This document shows positions 62,495 to 64,000 of a DNA stretch of 64,000 nt, one piece after another. This stretch comes from Micromonospora pallida (GTDB lineage: Bacteria; Actinomycetota; Actinomycetes; Mycobacteriales; Micromonosporaceae), in the NCBI RefSeq assembly GCF_900090325.1, contig NZ_FMHW01000002.1, positions 1,116,001 to 1,180,000 on the forward strand. The letters run 5' to 3'. The translations under genes and the position numbers were made by a program. The notes beneath the pieces are model-generated. The model ran no database searches. It was not told where the DNA came from and saw only the letters and a program-made list of their open reading frames with translations. Position 1 is the stretch's first letter, and each line of letters opens with the position of its first letter.

Positions 62495-64000
62495 TCAGGG
62501 GCGCAGGAAGGTGACCCGTTCGGCGGTTTCGGTGAGCTGGAGGGCCAGATCCCCCGAGTCCACCTCGGCCGCCGGCACCCCCAGGGACCCCGCGATCGCG
62601 GCGGCCAACCTAGTCGGGGAAACCGTGCCCCGGGGCCCCAGGGGCAGGGGCCCGACCGGGTCGGGGACCCGCTCCGAGCCTCCCGGGGCCCGCAGGGTCC
62701 TGCCGAAGCTGCCGGGGGAGTGCGGCTCCACCGCCAGGTGCTGGGCCTCCGGGGGCTGGTGCAGGTCCAGCCGGGCCAGTTCCCCCTCGAAGAGGCAGAG
62801 CAGCACCTCCGGGCTCAGCCGGCGGGTCACCCAGGGGGTCAGGTGTCCGGTGCCGGCCCGGTCGGCGTACCCGTCGACGAGCAGCCCCGGGTAGCCCGAC
62901 ACCACCTGGGACCGGATCAGGGCCCCGGTGAGGGTGGGGAACTCCAACGGCAGGGGAGCGGCGGCGTCTCGGGCCTCGTCGGCGGGGCCCAGCCGACCCA
63001 CGCTGACCGCCCCGTCGACCAGGTGTCGGACCCAGCCCTGGTCCACCCCGAGGAACCGGATCGACTCGGCCGGCAGCAGCCCCTCGTCCGGCACCAGGTA
63101 GCCGAAGGGCACCCCCTCGAGCCGGGTCAGCCCGGTCAGCCAGTCCGTTACCCCCGCCGGGAGGGAGTCGTCGATCGGGGCCACCGCCAGGGGGTATCCG
63201 GCGTCGAGGTTGCGGGCGGCGCGCTGGTCCCGGGCGGCCTGCTGGTCCCGGCGGCGACGCCACCCGTACAGGCCGGTGGCGGTGTCCCCACTGCCCAGGG
63301 CCAGCAGCCGGCCGAGCTGCCAGGCGGCGGCGTACCCCAGGTCGAACATGCCCAGCTCCGCATCGAAACGCAGCAGAGCGTCCCCGGACCGTACCGGGGC
63401 CACCGGCCCCGCATCCGTCGGACCGGGCACCAGGGGCCCCCGGTACCAGCCGATGCTGCTCCCGCCCTGCCGGAGCCGGTGCCGGGCTGGCACGAACCCC
63501 TGATCGAGGTACCGGTCAGCGGCGGGCTGCCCGCTGGGGGGAAGCCGGAGGGTGGCCCCCTCCTCGGCGAGGTCCCGGACCAGGGTGGCGAAGGTGTGGT
63601 CGGCGCTCACCGAGGCGAACCGCCAACTCGTCAGGCTGACCAGCCGGACGGTGTCCCCGACCGGGGCGGGTCCCCGATCGAGTGCCCACGACCCGTCGGC
63701 GGCCGGGGTGAACCGGTGCTCCAGGGAGACCAGGTGCACCACGCTGGTCATCCCGGCCGGCGGCAGCCGGGTGCCGACCACCACCGCCGCGTCGGCCGGG
63801 TCGTCCCCCTCGGCCCGGACGTGGGCCAGCAGGGGCAGATCGGCGTAGCCGGGCAGCAGGTCGGCGAGGAGCGCGGCCGGGACGTCGATGACGGTGACCG
63901 GCTCCTCGGCCGACTCGTGGGACTCGGCAGCGACGGCGGCCGGCGGCAGCCAGGGGCCCGCCCCCAGCCGCCCCAGGGGCACCGTCGAGACGGGGGGCGC
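62495..64000 (-). CDS. hypothetical protein, C-terminal ~501 residues (start beyond the window)
   Basis: The frame is open to the edge with no start needed inside, so the gene is cut. I do not recognise the family with confidence. The protein is soluble, with no signal or membrane segment visible. Conspicuous pieces are SSIGWYRGPLVPGP, LRFDAELGMFDLGYAAAWQL and SGYPGLLVDGYADRAG, then LSPEVLLCLFEGELARLDLH. Codon use is odd: GGG for Gly and CCC for Pro are very common, while the rest of the window prefers GGC and CCG. That points to a different origin or a special region. A strong terminator follows. Confidence 0.75.
   Translation of the reverse strand, partial: APPVSTVPLGRLGAGPWLPPAAVAAESHESAEEPVTVIDVPAALLADLLPGYADLPLLAHVRAEGDDPADAAVVVGTRLPPAGMTSVVHLVSLEHRFTPAADGSWALDRGPAPVGDTVRLVSLTSWRFASVSADHTFATLVRDLAEEGATLRLPPSGQPAADRYLDQGFVPARHRLRQGGSSIGWYRGPLVPGPTDAGPVAPVRSGDALLRFDAELGMFDLGYAAAWQLGRLLALGSGDTATGLYGWRRRRDQQAARDQRAARNLDAGYPLAVAPIDDSLPAGVTDWLTGLTRLEGVPFGYLVPDEGLLPAESIRFLGVDQGWVRHLVDGAVSVGRLGPADEARDAAAPLPLEFPTLTGALIRSQVVSGYPGLLVDGYADRAGTGHLTPWVTRRLSPEVLLCLFEGELARLDLHQPPEAQHLAVEPHSPGSFGRTLRAPGGSERVPDPVGPLPLGPRGTVSPTRLAAAIAGSLGVPAAEVDSGDLALQLTETAERVTFLRP

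Noticed and set aside
62495..64000. Assignment of the last gene to a contractile-injection or phage-tail cluster
   Set aside because: Some phrases felt familiar from such neighbourhoods, but nothing in the visible part proves it and the neighbours lie outside the window.

Overview
The window comes from a very GC-rich actinobacterium. Frequent GTG starts, four-base GTGA/ATGA gene overlaps, codons ending in G or C and the architecture of the type VII (ESX) locus point to Micromonosporaceae (Micromonospora or a relative). That placement is inference from gene style and sequence resemblance, not a database result. I saw no rRNA, tRNA or CRISPR array.

Layout. (1) 1-8.2 kb, all minus strand: a small-molecule uptake and breakdown cluster. 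In transcription order it holds an iron-sulfur flavin oxidoreductase, a methyltransferase, a small helical protein, a SnoaL-like protein, a three-part ABC importer (binding lipoprotein, ATPase, permease), an SDR dehydrogenase and an M20 peptidase cut by the window edge. A promoter overlapped by a palindromic operator precedes it. (2) 8.2-12.4 kb: accessory DNA with an IS256-type remnant, a serine hydrolase that has lost its catalytic motifs, and a frame-disrupted gene coupled to a small one. (3) 12.46-32.8 kb: a complete ESX locus with eccB, eccC, eccD, eccE, an Esx pair, several helical proteins carrying the YxxxD/E secretion motif, a DUF1023-like hydrolase that may be secreted, a YbaB-like protein and a mycosin. 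The mycosin has lost Asp, His and Ser of its triad. A NarL-type regulator is coupled to eccB at one end and a sensor kinase is coupled to the mycosin gene at the other. (4) 33.2-39.3 kb, plus strand: a tight seven-gene operon of small secreted protein, MoxR ATPase, DUF58, VWA membrane protein, HtrA-like protease and an OmpR/EnvZ-type two-component pair. (5) 39.5-42.8 kb: cupin and SDR genes, then a TetR regulator divergent from SnoaL-SDR with palindromic operators.

(6) 43.2-46.4 kb: a membrane coiled-coil protein divergent from a PD-(D/E)xK restriction-endonuclease-like protein, with a less GC-extreme composition; a possible defence pair. (7) 46.5-62.2 kb: two large secreted subtilases that are paralogues, a secreted trypsin with Ig-like and P domains, a DinB-like protein, an ankyrin protein, a GNAT acetyltransferase, an orphan Imm35-like gene beside an ISAs1 remnant, and a two-HTH regulator convergent with the second subtilase. 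Several near-perfect terminator hairpins separate these units. (8) 62.4-64 kb: the 3' part of a large gene of unknown function, with GGG/CCC-rich codon use unlike the rest of the window.

Main points of interest: the triad-less mycosin inside an ESX locus whose two-component system is split across its ends, its neighbour the MoxR/HtrA/two-component operon, the possible T7SS-delivered hydrolase, and the divergent endonuclease-like pair.
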